9,654 bases of DNA from an uncultured Clostridia bacterium (lineage in GTDB: Bacteria; Bacillota_A; Clostridia; Christensenellales; Aristaeellaceae), in contig CAMJTZ010000063.1 of the NCBI GenBank assembly GCA_946408865.1, positions 1 through 9,654 of the forward strand, read 5' to 3'. Made by a program: the position numbers and the translations under genes. Below, piece after piece: positions 1 through 6,207 of the stretch (within the stretch, counting starts at the first letter, position 1; each line of letters starts with the position of its first letter). Under the pieces are notes generated by a model that was given only the letters and a program-made list of their open reading frames with translations, was not told where the DNA came from and searched no databases.

Positions 1-301
1 TACTTTCCGGACCACTGATATTACGATGCGCCTGGGCGGGGACGAGTTCGGTGTCTATGCGATGGGTATTCCCAGCCAGGAAATGGGCGAAAGCATGGTC
101 CACAGGCTGTTCGGCCGGATTGATGCCCTGGACATTCCCGAAATGAACGGGGAAAAGGTTCATATCAGCGTGGGCGCTGTGCTTATCGAGGACGGAAAGG
201 AAGCCACCTTCCACGATCTGTACGCGGTGGCCGACGAAGCGCTGTACATCAGCAAAGCCATTAACGGCAACAGCCTGACATTCGGGCCGGATGCCGGATA
301 A
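1..301 (+). CDS. GGDEF-domain diguanylate cyclase, C-terminal part (5' end outside window)
   Basis: The reading frame is open from base 2 to the TAA at 299-301, so only the last 99 codons of a longer gene are seen. The protein carries the GGDEF signature (35-49, inside RLGGDEFGVY), the active-site turn that condenses two GTP into cyclic di-GMP. Five residues before it is RTTD (8-19). This is an RxxD inhibitory site in canonical spacing, which in this family binds c-di-GMP and shuts off the enzyme, so the cyclase is probably active and feedback-controlled. The rest fits the end of a GGDEF domain: ISVGAVLIEDG, then ADEALYISKAIN, which corresponds to the usual ADxALYxAK helix. The protein ends about 12 residues after that helix, so GGDEF is the C-terminal domain. 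Sensor domains, if any, lie upstream of the window. It converges with the HAD gene across a shared terminator. Confidence 0.92.
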   Translation, partial: TFRTTDITMRLGGDEFGVYAMGIPSQEMGESMVHRLFGRIDALDIPEMNGEKVHISVGAVLIEDGKEATFHDLYAVADEALYISKAINGNSLTFGPDAG

Positions 302-317
302 GAGATGAAGAAAAAAC

Positions 318-351
318 AAAAGCAGGCGGGAAGCTCTCCCGTCTGCTTTTT
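318..351. terminator. Bidirectional rho-independent terminator
   Basis: A 14-bp stem pairs 318-331 (AAAAGCAGGCGGGA) with 337-350 (TCCCGTCTGCTTTT), with one G-U pair and a 5-nt loop. An A-run on the left and a T-run on the right give a U-tract in either direction. It lies 16 nt after the stop of the + strand GGDEF gene and 7 nt after the stop of the - strand HAD gene, so it ends both convergent transcripts. Confidence 0.9.
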
Positions 352-358
352 ATAAGCG

Positions 359-1144
359 TCAGATCAGGCCGAAATGCTTCATGGCTTTGACGATCCCGTC
401 GTCTTCCGGACGGGCAGTCACATAGGTACAGCGGGCTTTTACGCTGTCCGGCGCGTTACCCATCGCGATGCTGCAGCCCGCATGCGCGAACATTGTCAGG
501 TCATTATTGCTGTCGCCGAAGGCAAAACAGTCCTCCCGGCGAACGCCGAGCTTTTCCCGGAGGATATCCATGCCTTTTCCCTTGGAGCAGGCGGAGGGCG
601 TCAGCTCCCATCCCTCCGGCCGTCGGTCGATGGCGGTATACGGCATTCCGGCTTCCGCGGTCCGGCGCTCAATCTCCTTTACGGAAGCGCTGTCCGTGAA
701 GCAGAACATTTTCACCGCGCGGAAATCCGGATCGTTCGCCGTCAGATCCCGGCAGATCCCATGCCGTACCGCGAACTGCCGGAATCCGTCCATGACCGGA
801 TGGCCGGGGGACTCCGGGTCAAAATACATGGCGGTATCGCACTCGTAAACCACCGGAATCCTCAGCTCCAGGAAAAGATTCCGCAGGCGCAGGGACGCTC
901 CCGGCGGGTATTCCATGGACTGCAGCGTTTCCCCGTGATACAGGATCCGGGTACCGCAGCCCATGACGGCGCCGTCCAGCGGAAAAGCATCCAGCCGGTG
1001 ATCCGGGTTGCACAGCGTCCGCCCGGTATTGATGATGAGCCGGTGGCCCCGGCGGTGCGCTTCCTCCATCGCAGGAAGCACGGAGGCCGGGAGACGGCGG
1101 CGATCGTCAAAGATGGTTCCGTCAATATCGAAAAACAGCAGCAT
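359..1144 (-). CDS. Cof-type HAD-IIB family phosphatase
   Basis: This 261-aa cytoplasmic protein has the normal length for Cof-type haloacid dehalogenase-like phosphatases, which hydrolyse small phosphorylated metabolites such as sugar phosphates and cofactors. All four HAD motifs are visible: motif I FDIDGT with nucleophile D6 and acid D8; motif II NTGRT with T40; motif III Lys in SACSKGKGM (K188); and motif IV GDSNND (210-215) with the Mg-binding Asp pair. The stretch from about 85 to 185 between motifs II and III fits the C2-type cap that selects substrate. The ATG at 1144 is chosen because Cof proteins begin just before the DxDGT strand. The only SD-like match, GGAG, sits about 13 nt upstream, which is loose. 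The gene starts 25 nt downstream of the carboxypeptidase remnant on the same strand, so they probably shared an operon. Substrate cannot be told from sequence. Confidence 0.93.
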   Translation of the reverse strand: MLLFFDIDGTIFDDRRRLPASVLPAMEEAHRRGHRLIINTGRTLCNPDHRLDAFPLDGAVMGCGTRILYHGETLQSMEYPPGASLRLRNLFLELRIPVVYECDTAMYFDPESPGHPVMDGFRQFAVRHGICRDLTANDPDFRAVKMFCFTDSASVKEIERRTAEAGMPYTAIDRRPEGWELTPSACSKGKGMDILREKLGVRREDCFAFGDSNNDLTMFAHAGCSIAMGNAPDSVKARCTYVTARPEDDGIVKAMKHFGLI

Positions 1145-1169
1145 TCGGAATCAGGCGCTCCATTCATCC

Positions 1170-1382
1170 TTATTTCGCTTCGGCGCAGACGTCATACAGC
1201 GCCTGGGTATCCCGGAACTTCCCGTCGTAGCTGCTGTGCATGACGACGCACAGATAACGGTAATCCCCGACGGTGAAGACGGATACGAGACAGTTGCCGG
1301 CGCGGGAGGTGGTGCCCGTTTTTACGCCTTTGATGCGCCTGTTGAAGTAGGCAAAACGGATCCAGGAATCAATGCTCAGCAT
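1170..1382 (-). pseudogene. Truncated D-alanyl-D-alanine carboxypeptidase (S11) remnant with KTG motif
   Basis: The 70-residue frame from ATG 1382 to TAA 1170 ends like a peptidase S11 (DacA/DacF) catalytic domain. It contains IKGVKTGTTSRAGNCLVS, whose KTG (1314-1322) is the third active-site motif of penicillin-binding DD-carboxypeptidases. A strand then reads YRYLCVVMHSS, followed by a helix DTQALYDVC. The SxxK nucleophile motif, the SxN motif and any signal peptide are absent, and upstream sequence in all frames offers nothing similar. About two hundred residues of a normal catalytic domain are therefore gone and the product cannot be an active carboxypeptidase. The frame stays open to 1607, but residues before about 1382 look random and the DNA is AT-rich. 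An AGGAAGG (1394-1400) about 11 nt before ATG 1382 and a candidate promoter at 1415-1443 suggest that the original start region survived an internal deletion. A short expressed peptide cannot be excluded. Confidence 0.75.
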
Positions 1383-1414
1383 AACAAAATCAGCCTTCCT
1401 GATTGATGAAAAGT

Positions 1415-1443
1415 ATTCTAACAGAAATAAGCGGGAAAATAAA
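1415..1443 (-). promoter_or_regulatory. Candidate sigma-A promoter for the leftward carboxypeptidase remnant/HAD unit
   Basis: On the minus strand, TTTATT (1438-1443) and TAGAAT (1415-1420) are separated by 17 nt, with an extended -10 TG at 1422-1423. Predicted transcription would start near 1408, about 25 nt before ATG 1382. The -35 is weak (3 of 6 matches), so the call rests on the extended -10 and the position. It would be the only visible promoter for the HAD gene. Confidence 0.45.
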
Positions 1444-1476
1444 CAGACCGGGTACAGCAAAAAAGACCGGACAGGG

Positions 1477-1506
1477 TTTACAACATCCGGCAGTTCATGC
1501 GATAAT
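1477..1506 (+). promoter_or_regulatory. Candidate sigma-A promoter for the small ORF and the c-di-GMP gene
   Basis: TTTACA (1477-1482) is followed after 18 nt by GATAAT (1501-1506), with an extended -10 TG at 1498-1499. Transcription would begin near 1513 and give a leader of about 95 nt before the ATG at 1608. It points away from the leftward candidate at 1415-1443, making the 1383-1607 gap a divergent promoter region. No operator-like repeat was recognised in it. Confidence 0.55.
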
Positions 1507-1607
1507 AAAGGGGATGTGTGCATTTCCACCAAAACGGATGAGAGAAAACAAAACACGGCGGGCGGCTGATATTGCACCGGCAGGAACAGAAAAGGAGGCC
1601 ACGGCAT

Positions 1608-1745
1608 ATGAGCGAGCGGAAAACAGAGATTCTTGAAAAGGAATACAACGACGCTGTTCCGGATCCGGAAGAGGAAATGCCCGAATCCTATGAGGAAACC
1701 TATCGGGACGGCAGCGCAAAGAATGAATGCTGGAATGACAGGTAA
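1608..1745 (+). CDS. Small acidic protein of unknown function (45 aa)
   Basis: A 45-codon frame runs from ATG 1608 to TAA 1743-1745. It has a near-ideal ribosome binding site, AAAGGAGG at 1591-1598, with a 9-nt spacer. The start of the product reads MSERKTEILEKEYNDAVPD. It is strongly acidic (about 15 Asp/Glu against 6 Lys/Arg), contains EEE and YEETY stretches, has one Cys near the end, and has no hydrophobic segment, so it should be soluble and possibly partly disordered. It matches no family I recognise. A promoter candidate lies about 100 nt upstream, and the c-di-GMP gene begins 44 nt after its stop, so the two are probably cotranscribed. It could be a partner of that protein, a leader peptide, or an unrelated small protein. 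The RBS and the protein-like codon use are the evidence that it is real. Confidence 0.65.
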   Translation: MSERKTEILEKEYNDAVPDPEEEMPESYEETYRDGSAKNECWNDR

Positions 1746-1746
1746 A

Positions 1747-1771
1747 CCGGCTTTTCAGCCTGAAATACCGG
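1747..1771 (+). other. Small inverted repeat between small ORF and c-di-GMP gene
   Basis: CCGG at 1747-1750 pairs with CCGG at 1768-1771. Inside them TTTC pairs with GAAA around AGCCT, with a 2x2 mismatch between the two short helices. It begins just after the small ORF's stop and ends 2 nt before the next gene's SD. There is no U-tract, so it is not a terminator. It might tune translation or mark an RNA processing site, and it is short enough to be chance. Confidence 0.25.
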
Positions 1772-1773
1772 GG

Positions 1774-1781
1774 AAAGGGGG
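1774..1781 (+). promoter_or_regulatory. Ribosome binding site that fixes a TTG start
   Basis: AAAGGGGG lies 8 nt before TTG 1790. No in-frame ATG occurs near the start of the first membrane segment, so this SD supports TTG as the true initiation codon of the 943-aa protein. Confidence 0.7.
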
Positions 1782-1789
1782 AAGCTGCG

Positions 1790-4621
1790 TTGGATGAACT
1801 GCTGGGAAGACATTTTATATCCATATTTCTGATTATCCTGTTCGGGATTCGTCTGGGTTCGCAGCAGTCCTCGCGGGACAAGGAGCTCCGTTACTTCTGG
1901 CTGACACTGTTCAGCTGCCTGCTGCTGGTGGCGCAGGATTATCTGGAATCAATCTGCAGCCAGGATCCGGAACTGCGATTCTGGAGAACGCTGCTGTCCG
2001 TTCTGGGATATGTGCTGCGGTCGACCGCGACGGTCGGCCTGGTTCTCGTCGCATGCAAACCGGAATACAGAAACAAATGGCTCTGGTGGATTCCCTGCGG
2101 GATCAACCTGCTGGTATGCTGCACGGCTTTTTTTACGGATATCGCCTTCGGATTTGACGCGGACTATGCCTTCTACCGCGGACCGCTCGGCTATGTTTCC
2201 TTTATCGTGCCGATCTTCTATCTGTGCGCGATCCTGTTTATGACTTTCCGGAACTATGTCGACAGCCGCAGACGGTCCGACCGGCTGATTCTGATTGCCG
2301 GCGCGCTGATGTGCCTGCTTTCCTCCCTGCTGGACGCCACCCGCGGCGGTGTCCGCCTGCATGAGGCAATTCTGATCAGCAGCATTTTCTTCTATATTTT
2401 TCTTCGCTCCTATGATGTCCGCAGGGACGCCCTGACATCTGTCCGGAACCGGCAGACACTGTATGACGACTGCGCCGGAGCCATGCAGAAGGATTTCTGC
2501 GCCGCAGCATCCCTGGACATGAACGGACTGAAGGAACTGAATAACCGGGAAGGGTATCACGCCGGCGATACAGCCCTGCGGAAAATCGGCGAATGCCTGC
2601 GGGAAATATCCGGACAGGATGCGCGGGCGTACCGGATCGGCGGTGACGAGTTTGTCATTCTCTTCTTCAGCAAGGATGAAAACGCGGTTCTGAGGACGCT
2701 GGAGAGCATCCGGGACAAAACCGCCGCGATGGGCTACAGCATTGCGTACGGATACGCCATGCGGGACGAAAAAGAGGATCCGGAAAGCATGATCCGGCGG
2801 TCCGACCTGAAAATGTTTGAACAGAAGGCCCAGTATTACAGGGAGAAGAGCCACGACCGGCGCAGGAACCGGAGGGAAAAGCAGGATTATATTTCGGCGG
2901 ATACACGCAAGTCGCTGGAGTATTCGCCGCATCCGTTCGCAGTTTACAGATTCCGGGATCACCGGATTGAGACGCTGCTGGTTTCCGACGGCTTCTGCAG
3001 ACTGTTCGGATACGCGGACCGGAACGAAGCGCTGCATGTGCTGGACCGGAACATGTACCGGGATGTGCATGCGGATGACCGGGAACGCCTGTCCGGCGCG
3101 ATGCTGCGCTTTTTCGAAGGCAAAGAGGAACTGGATGTCGTCTTCCGGACCCGGGAGGGCATGGAATCCGACTACCGGGTGATCCATGCCCGTGGCAGTC
3201 ATATGCACACAGGGACGGAGGAACGAATCGCGCATGTCTGGTATATGGATGAAGGCGTGTACGTGGAGGGCGACGAAGAATCCGGCACCCTGATGAACCA
3301 GGCGCTGAACCAGGCGCTGAGCCGGGCATTGCATGAGGAAAGCATCCTGAACGCCAGCCACTATGACGGGCTGACCGGGCTGCCGAGTCTGACCTGGTTC
3401 TTCCAGCTGTGCGAGGCGAAGAGAACGGAAACGCCCGGCGAAGGCCGGCAGAACATCCTGCTGTATATCGACCTGAACGGCATGAAGTACTTCAACCACC
3501 GGTACGGATTCGCCGAAGGCGACAAGATGCTGAAAGCGTTCTCCGCGCTGCTGGAAAAGACATTCGAAAAAGAGAATGTCTCCCATATCGCCGCGGACCG
3601 GTTTGCGGCAGCCACGACGGACGAGCATCTGGAAGACAGGCTGCACCGGATGTTTGCGGAAGCGGAAAAGGCGAACGACGGCAACATGCTTCCGGTACGC
3701 GTCGGCATCTACCCGTACGGGATTGAGAACGTTTCCGTCAGTACCGCCTTTGACCGGGCCAAGATCGCCTGCGACGAGATCCATCATTCGGATACTTCCT
3801 GCTTCAGCTATTACCGGGCGGAGATGCGGGACACCTTCCGGAAACGGCAGTATATTATCGCGAATATCGATAAAGCGATCCGGGAAAAATGGATCCGGGT
3901 ATACTACCAGCCGATTGTCCGGGCTTCGGATGAACAGATCTGCGACGAAGAAGCCCTGGCCCGCTGGATCGATCCGGTCGAAGGCTTCCTTTCCCCGGCG
4001 GACTTCATTTCTTACCTGGAGAACACAGGCCTGATCTACAAAATGGACCTATATGTGCTCGAACAGGTGATTGAGAAGATCCGCTTCCTGCAGGAAACAG
4101 GACAGAAAGTGGTTCCCCAGTCGATCAACCTGTCCAGGTCCGATTTTGAGGTGTGCGATATCGTGGAGGAAATCCGCAGGCGTGTGGACGAGGCAGGAAT
4201 TCCTCATGATCTGATTTCCGTCGAGATCACGGAGAGTATTATCGGCAGCAACTTCGAATTCATGAACGATCAGGTGAACCGGTTCCATGAGCACGGGTTC
4301 CCTGTATGGATGGATGACTTCGGCAGCGGGTATTCATCGCTGGACGTACTCCAGAGCATCCAGTTTGACCTGATCAAGTTTGACATGAGCTTCCTGCGGA
4401 AGATTGACGAAGGAGAAAAGGGAAAGATCATTCTGACGGAGCTGATGCATCTCGCCTCCACCCTGCAGGTTGACACCATCTGCGAAGGCGTGGAGAAGGC
4501 GGAGCACGCATCTTTCCTCCGGGAAATCGGATGCAAAAAGCTCCAGGGTTACTACTACAGCAAACCGGTTCCTTTTGTTCCGGAAACGGAGAAAAAGCCG
4601 GACGAACAAAGCAAAGAATAG
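1790..4621 (+). CDS. Membrane c-di-GMP turnover protein: 7TM-GGDEF-PAS-degenerate GGDEF-EAL
   Basis: This 943-aa protein probably senses a signal at the membrane and makes and/or degrades cyclic di-GMP. About seven hydrophobic segments span residues 8-206. GGDEF domain 1 (about 208-360) has the metal/substrate motif DMNGLKELN and an intact RIGGDEF (284-288), so cyclase activity is plausible. It has no RxxD at inhibitory-site spacing. A PAS-like domain follows (about 372-495, with DGFCRLFGY and RDVHADDR). Next comes a helical linker containing NQALNQALSRAL (503-514). GGDEF domain 2 (about 520-680) keeps DLNGMKYFN but has AADRF (601-605) in place of GGDEF, so it is likely a non-catalytic regulatory domain. 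The EAL phosphodiesterase domain (about 685-930) keeps EAL (721-723), INLSRSDF, VEITES, the metal-binding DD of DDFGSG (842-843), IKFD, CEGVE (E899) and QGYYYSKP, so it is probably active. The TTG start is supported by its RBS. Which activity dominates cannot be decided from sequence. Confidence 0.93.
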   Translation: MDELLGRHFISIFLIILFGIRLGSQQSSRDKELRYFWLTLFSCLLLVAQDYLESICSQDPELRFWRTLLSVLGYVLRSTATVGLVLVACKPEYRNKWLWWIPCGINLLVCCTAFFTDIAFGFDADYAFYRGPLGYVSFIVPIFYLCAILFMTFRNYVDSRRRSDRLILIAGALMCLLSSLLDATRGGVRLHEAILISSIFFYIFLRSYDVRRDALTSVRNRQTLYDDCAGAMQKDFCAAASLDMNGLKELNNREGYHAGDTALRKIGECLREISGQDARAYRIGGDEFVILFFSKDENAVLRTLESIRDKTAAMGYSIAYGYAMRDEKEDPESMIRRSDLKMFEQKAQYYREKSHDRRRNRREKQDYISADTRKSLEYSPHPFAVYRFRDHRIETLLVSDGFCRLFGYADRNEALHVLDRNMYRDVHADDRERLSGAMLRFFEGKEELDVVFRTREGMESDYRVIHARGSHMHTGTEERIAHVWYMDEGVYVEGDEESGTLMNQALNQALSRALHEESILNASHYDGLTGLPSLTWFFQLCEAKRTETPGEGRQNILLYIDLNGMKYFNHRYGFAEGDKMLKAFSALLEKTFEKENVSHIAADRFAAATTDEHLEDRLHRMFAEAEKANDGNMLPVRVGIYPYGIENVSVSTAFDRAKIACDEIHHSDTSCFSYYRAEMRDTFRKRQYIIANIDKAIREKWIRVYYQPIVRASDEQICDEEALARWIDPVEGFLSPADFISYLENTGLIYKMDLYVLEQVIEKIRFLQETGQKVVPQSINLSRSDFEVCDIVEEIRRRVDEAGIPHDLISVEITESIIGSNFEFMNDQVNRFHEHGFPVWMDDFGSGYSSLDVLQSIQFDLIKFDMSFLRKIDEGEKGKIILTELMHLASTLQVDTICEGVEKAEHASFLREIGCKKLQGYYYSKPVPFVPETEKKPDEQSKE
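3296..3331 (+). repeat. Three 12-bp tandem units encoding an NQAL/SRAL helical linker
   Basis: Two identical AACCAGGCGCTG units are followed by a diverged third, AGCCGGGCATTG. They encode residues 503-514 of the c-di-GMP protein, between the PAS-like domain and GGDEF domain 2. A four-residue period with Leu at each fourth position fits an amphipathic signalling helix. Unit number could change by slippage without breaking the frame. Confidence 0.75.
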
Positions 4622-4638
4622 GAAACAGGGAACAGTGC

Positions 4639-5051
4639 ATGCCATATTATCCTGAAAAGAAGCCGGACAAAGACGGCGAAGAAAACAGAAAGAGGAAAAG
4701 GACGGAGAAGCGGCGGATGCTTCTCCGCCTTTCCATGGCTGCCGTTTCATGCTTCCTGATTATCTACGGTGCGGTGCGCCTGATCGGCTATCAGTCGGAA
4801 CTTGACGCATCGCGGCGGCGGAAATCAATACGGTTCCGGGCACCGCACTCTGGTACGACCTGTATGCGCTGACGACGGATAACCGCGCGGACCGGGAGAA
4901 GGCGATCCGGACGCTGGAGCAGCGGTCCCTGGTCCGCGGAACGGCGGAGGTGCAGGCGGATGACCAGCTTCTGCTGCTGGTGACCTGCCTGGACGGGGAC
5001 ACGGAACGGCTGGTTGTCGCCGCACGAAGAGTACGGGAAGGAAAAATGTGA
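4639..5051 (+). pseudogene. Class B sortase with internal deletion and frame change
   Basis: Two halves of one protein lie in different frames. The first (frame of ATG 4639) gives a basic N-terminus, then a membrane anchor reading MAAVSCFLIIYGAVRLIGY. That frame runs out of family-like sequence near 4812 and stops at 4872. The second (open from 4806 to TGA 5049-5051) reads TLEQRSLVRGTAEVQADD, then LLLLVTCLDGDTERLVVAARRV, which is the end of a class B sortase. The catalytic Cys of the TxTC motif is at 4986-4988 and the catalytic Arg at 5007-5009. Together they encode about 137 residues against roughly 220-260 for the family. The missing middle includes the YGH catalytic His, and a TGA at 4803-4805 closes the second frame upstream. 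Sortases attach proteins to peptidoglycan; this copy is inactive unless the sequence is misassembled. The junction lies near a GCGGCGGCGG run (4812-4821). Confidence 0.8.
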
Positions 5052-5057
5052 TATAAT
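5049..5057 (+). promoter_or_regulatory. Extended -10 promoter for the CapA-MATE-hydrolase operon
   Basis: TGATATAAT is a perfect extended -10 element (TG, one base, TATAAT), overlapping the stop codon of the sortase remnant. The -35 position (around 5029-5034) has no clear match, which is common for extended -10 promoters. Predicted start near 5064 gives a leader of about 30 nt containing the SD of the capA-like gene. This also argues against in-frame starts upstream of 5095. Confidence 0.7.
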
Positions 5058-5094
5058 ACATGATATGCGAAAGAAACGGAGAGGGGGAAGATGC

Positions 5095-6204
5095 ATGCGG
5101 AAGGCAATCCGGCGCGGGATTGCGCTGATGGCGGTTCTGCTGCTGCCGGCGGGAGCAATGGCCGGCGGAAGCTGGATGACGGTGACAGGCAGCCCCTCCG
5201 CAGAACAGCAGCTGATGCCTCCCTCCGAATACACAGGAGAGATCACCGTCACATTCCTGGGGGACTGCACCCTGGGAGAGGATACGAAGAAAATCCCGAA
5301 ACGGCTGGGATTCGCGCGGCGGATCGCGGACAACGGAATGGATTTCCCCTTCCGGGAACTGATCCGGCTGACGGGGGAGGACGACCTGACGGTAGGCAAC
5401 CTGGAAGGCGTGCTTTCGGACCGGAACCTGGAGAAATCCCGGGCAAAGAAACAGTTCAACTTTATCGGGAAGGCCGGATACACCGAGGTGCTCAAGAGCG
5501 GATCTGTGGAATGCGTGACGCTGGCGAACAACCACACGATGGATTTCGGGAAAACGGGGTACGCCGATACAAAGGAAGCCCTGGAAACCGCCGGAATCTG
5601 CTGGTTCGACGCGGACAGGCCGGCCATATGGGAAAGCGACGACGGGCTGAAGATCGGCTTCATCGGGGTGGGCATGTCTTTGTCCGGAAGCAAGCGGAAC
5701 GCCTACCGGAAACAGGCGAAGCTGCTGCAGGAATACGGGTGCAGCGCGGTTGTTACCGTAATGCACGCCGGGACAGAGTATGAATACGAACCGCCGGATT
5801 CCTACCAGAAGCAGATCACCGCGGAGGCAGTGAAGGTGTCTGACCTGATCATCGGGCATCATCCCCACGTGGTGCAGGGATACAGCGTTCTCGACGGCGT
5901 GCCGGTGGTCTACAGCCTGGGGAACTGCGTGTTCGGCGGAAACACGAAACCGCGGGATATGGACGCGATGGTTGTGCAGGCAGTGATGCACTTCACGGAA
6001 GGAAGCCTGGACAAAACCGACCTTCATTTCTATCCGATTTATGTGACCAGCGACCGGAACTACAACAACTATTCCCCCCGGTTCCTGACCGGGAAGGATG
6101 CGGAACGGGTGCTGAACAAGCTGAGAAAGTCTACGGGAAACGATCCGGGAGAATGGAACGAGGAAACCGGAGCGGTGGTTTCCTTTGAAGCGAAGGGACA
6201 TTAA
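5095..6204 (+). CDS. Secreted CapA/PGA_cap-family metallophosphatase-like protein
   Basis: This 369-aa protein starts at ATG 5095, with GAGGGGG at 5081-5087 placed 7 nt upstream and a promoter just ahead. The N-terminus (RKAIRR, then ALMAVLLLPAGAMA) is a signal peptide with likely cleavage after AMA near residue 24, so the protein acts outside the membrane. The rest is a PGA_cap domain, a calcineurin-like metallophosphatase fold, with its metal-site motifs in order: FLGDCTLG (D57), GNLEG (101-105), ANNHTMDFG (N146, H147), MHAGTEYE (H224, E228), and GHHPHV (254-259) followed by VYSLGN. Family members include CapA/PgsA proteins of poly-gamma-glutamate capsule synthesis, but most Clostridial copies are not next to pgsB/pgsC and have no proven role. 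None of those partners is here, so a capsule function is only a possibility. The MATE gene follows after 3 nt, suggesting translational coupling. Confidence 0.9.
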   Translation: MRKAIRRGIALMAVLLLPAGAMAGGSWMTVTGSPSAEQQLMPPSEYTGEITVTFLGDCTLGEDTKKIPKRLGFARRIADNGMDFPFRELIRLTGEDDLTVGNLEGVLSDRNLEKSRAKKQFNFIGKAGYTEVLKSGSVECVTLANNHTMDFGKTGYADTKEALETAGICWFDADRPAIWESDDGLKIGFIGVGMSLSGSKRNAYRKQAKLLQEYGCSAVVTVMHAGTEYEYEPPDSYQKQITAEAVKVSDLIIGHHPHVVQGYSVLDGVPVVYSLGNCVFGGNTKPRDMDAMVVQAVMHFTEGSLDKTDLHFYPIYVTSDRNYNNYSPRFLTGKDAERVLNKLRKSTGNDPGEWNEETGAVVSFEAKGH

Positions 6205-6207
6205 GCC

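Noticed and set aside
1383..1607. Possible c-di-GMP riboswitch in the AT-richer leader before the small ORF
   Set aside because: The context invites it, but I could not find the conserved paired core of class I or II c-di-GMP riboswitches, and the predicted transcript start near 1513 leaves too little leader for a complete one plus the SD.
1949..3787. A 612-codon open frame on the minus strand inside the c-di-GMP gene
   Set aside because: It lies wholly inside a gene with many conserved motifs on +, with Val/Arg/Pro/Gln-rich sequence and no recognisable domain.
4531..4872. A 113-codon + frame beginning inside the c-di-GMP gene
   Set aside because: Its first part overlaps the EAL end in another frame. 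Only the portion from ATG 4639 is meaningful, as the anchor half of the sortase remnant.
5014..5094. Longer N-terminus for the CapA-like protein from in-frame starts at 5014 or 5065
   Set aside because: ATG 5095 has a well-placed SD and begins a clean signal peptide. The extended -10 box at 5049-5057 lies inside the longer version, so such a start would be upstream of, or at, the transcript start.
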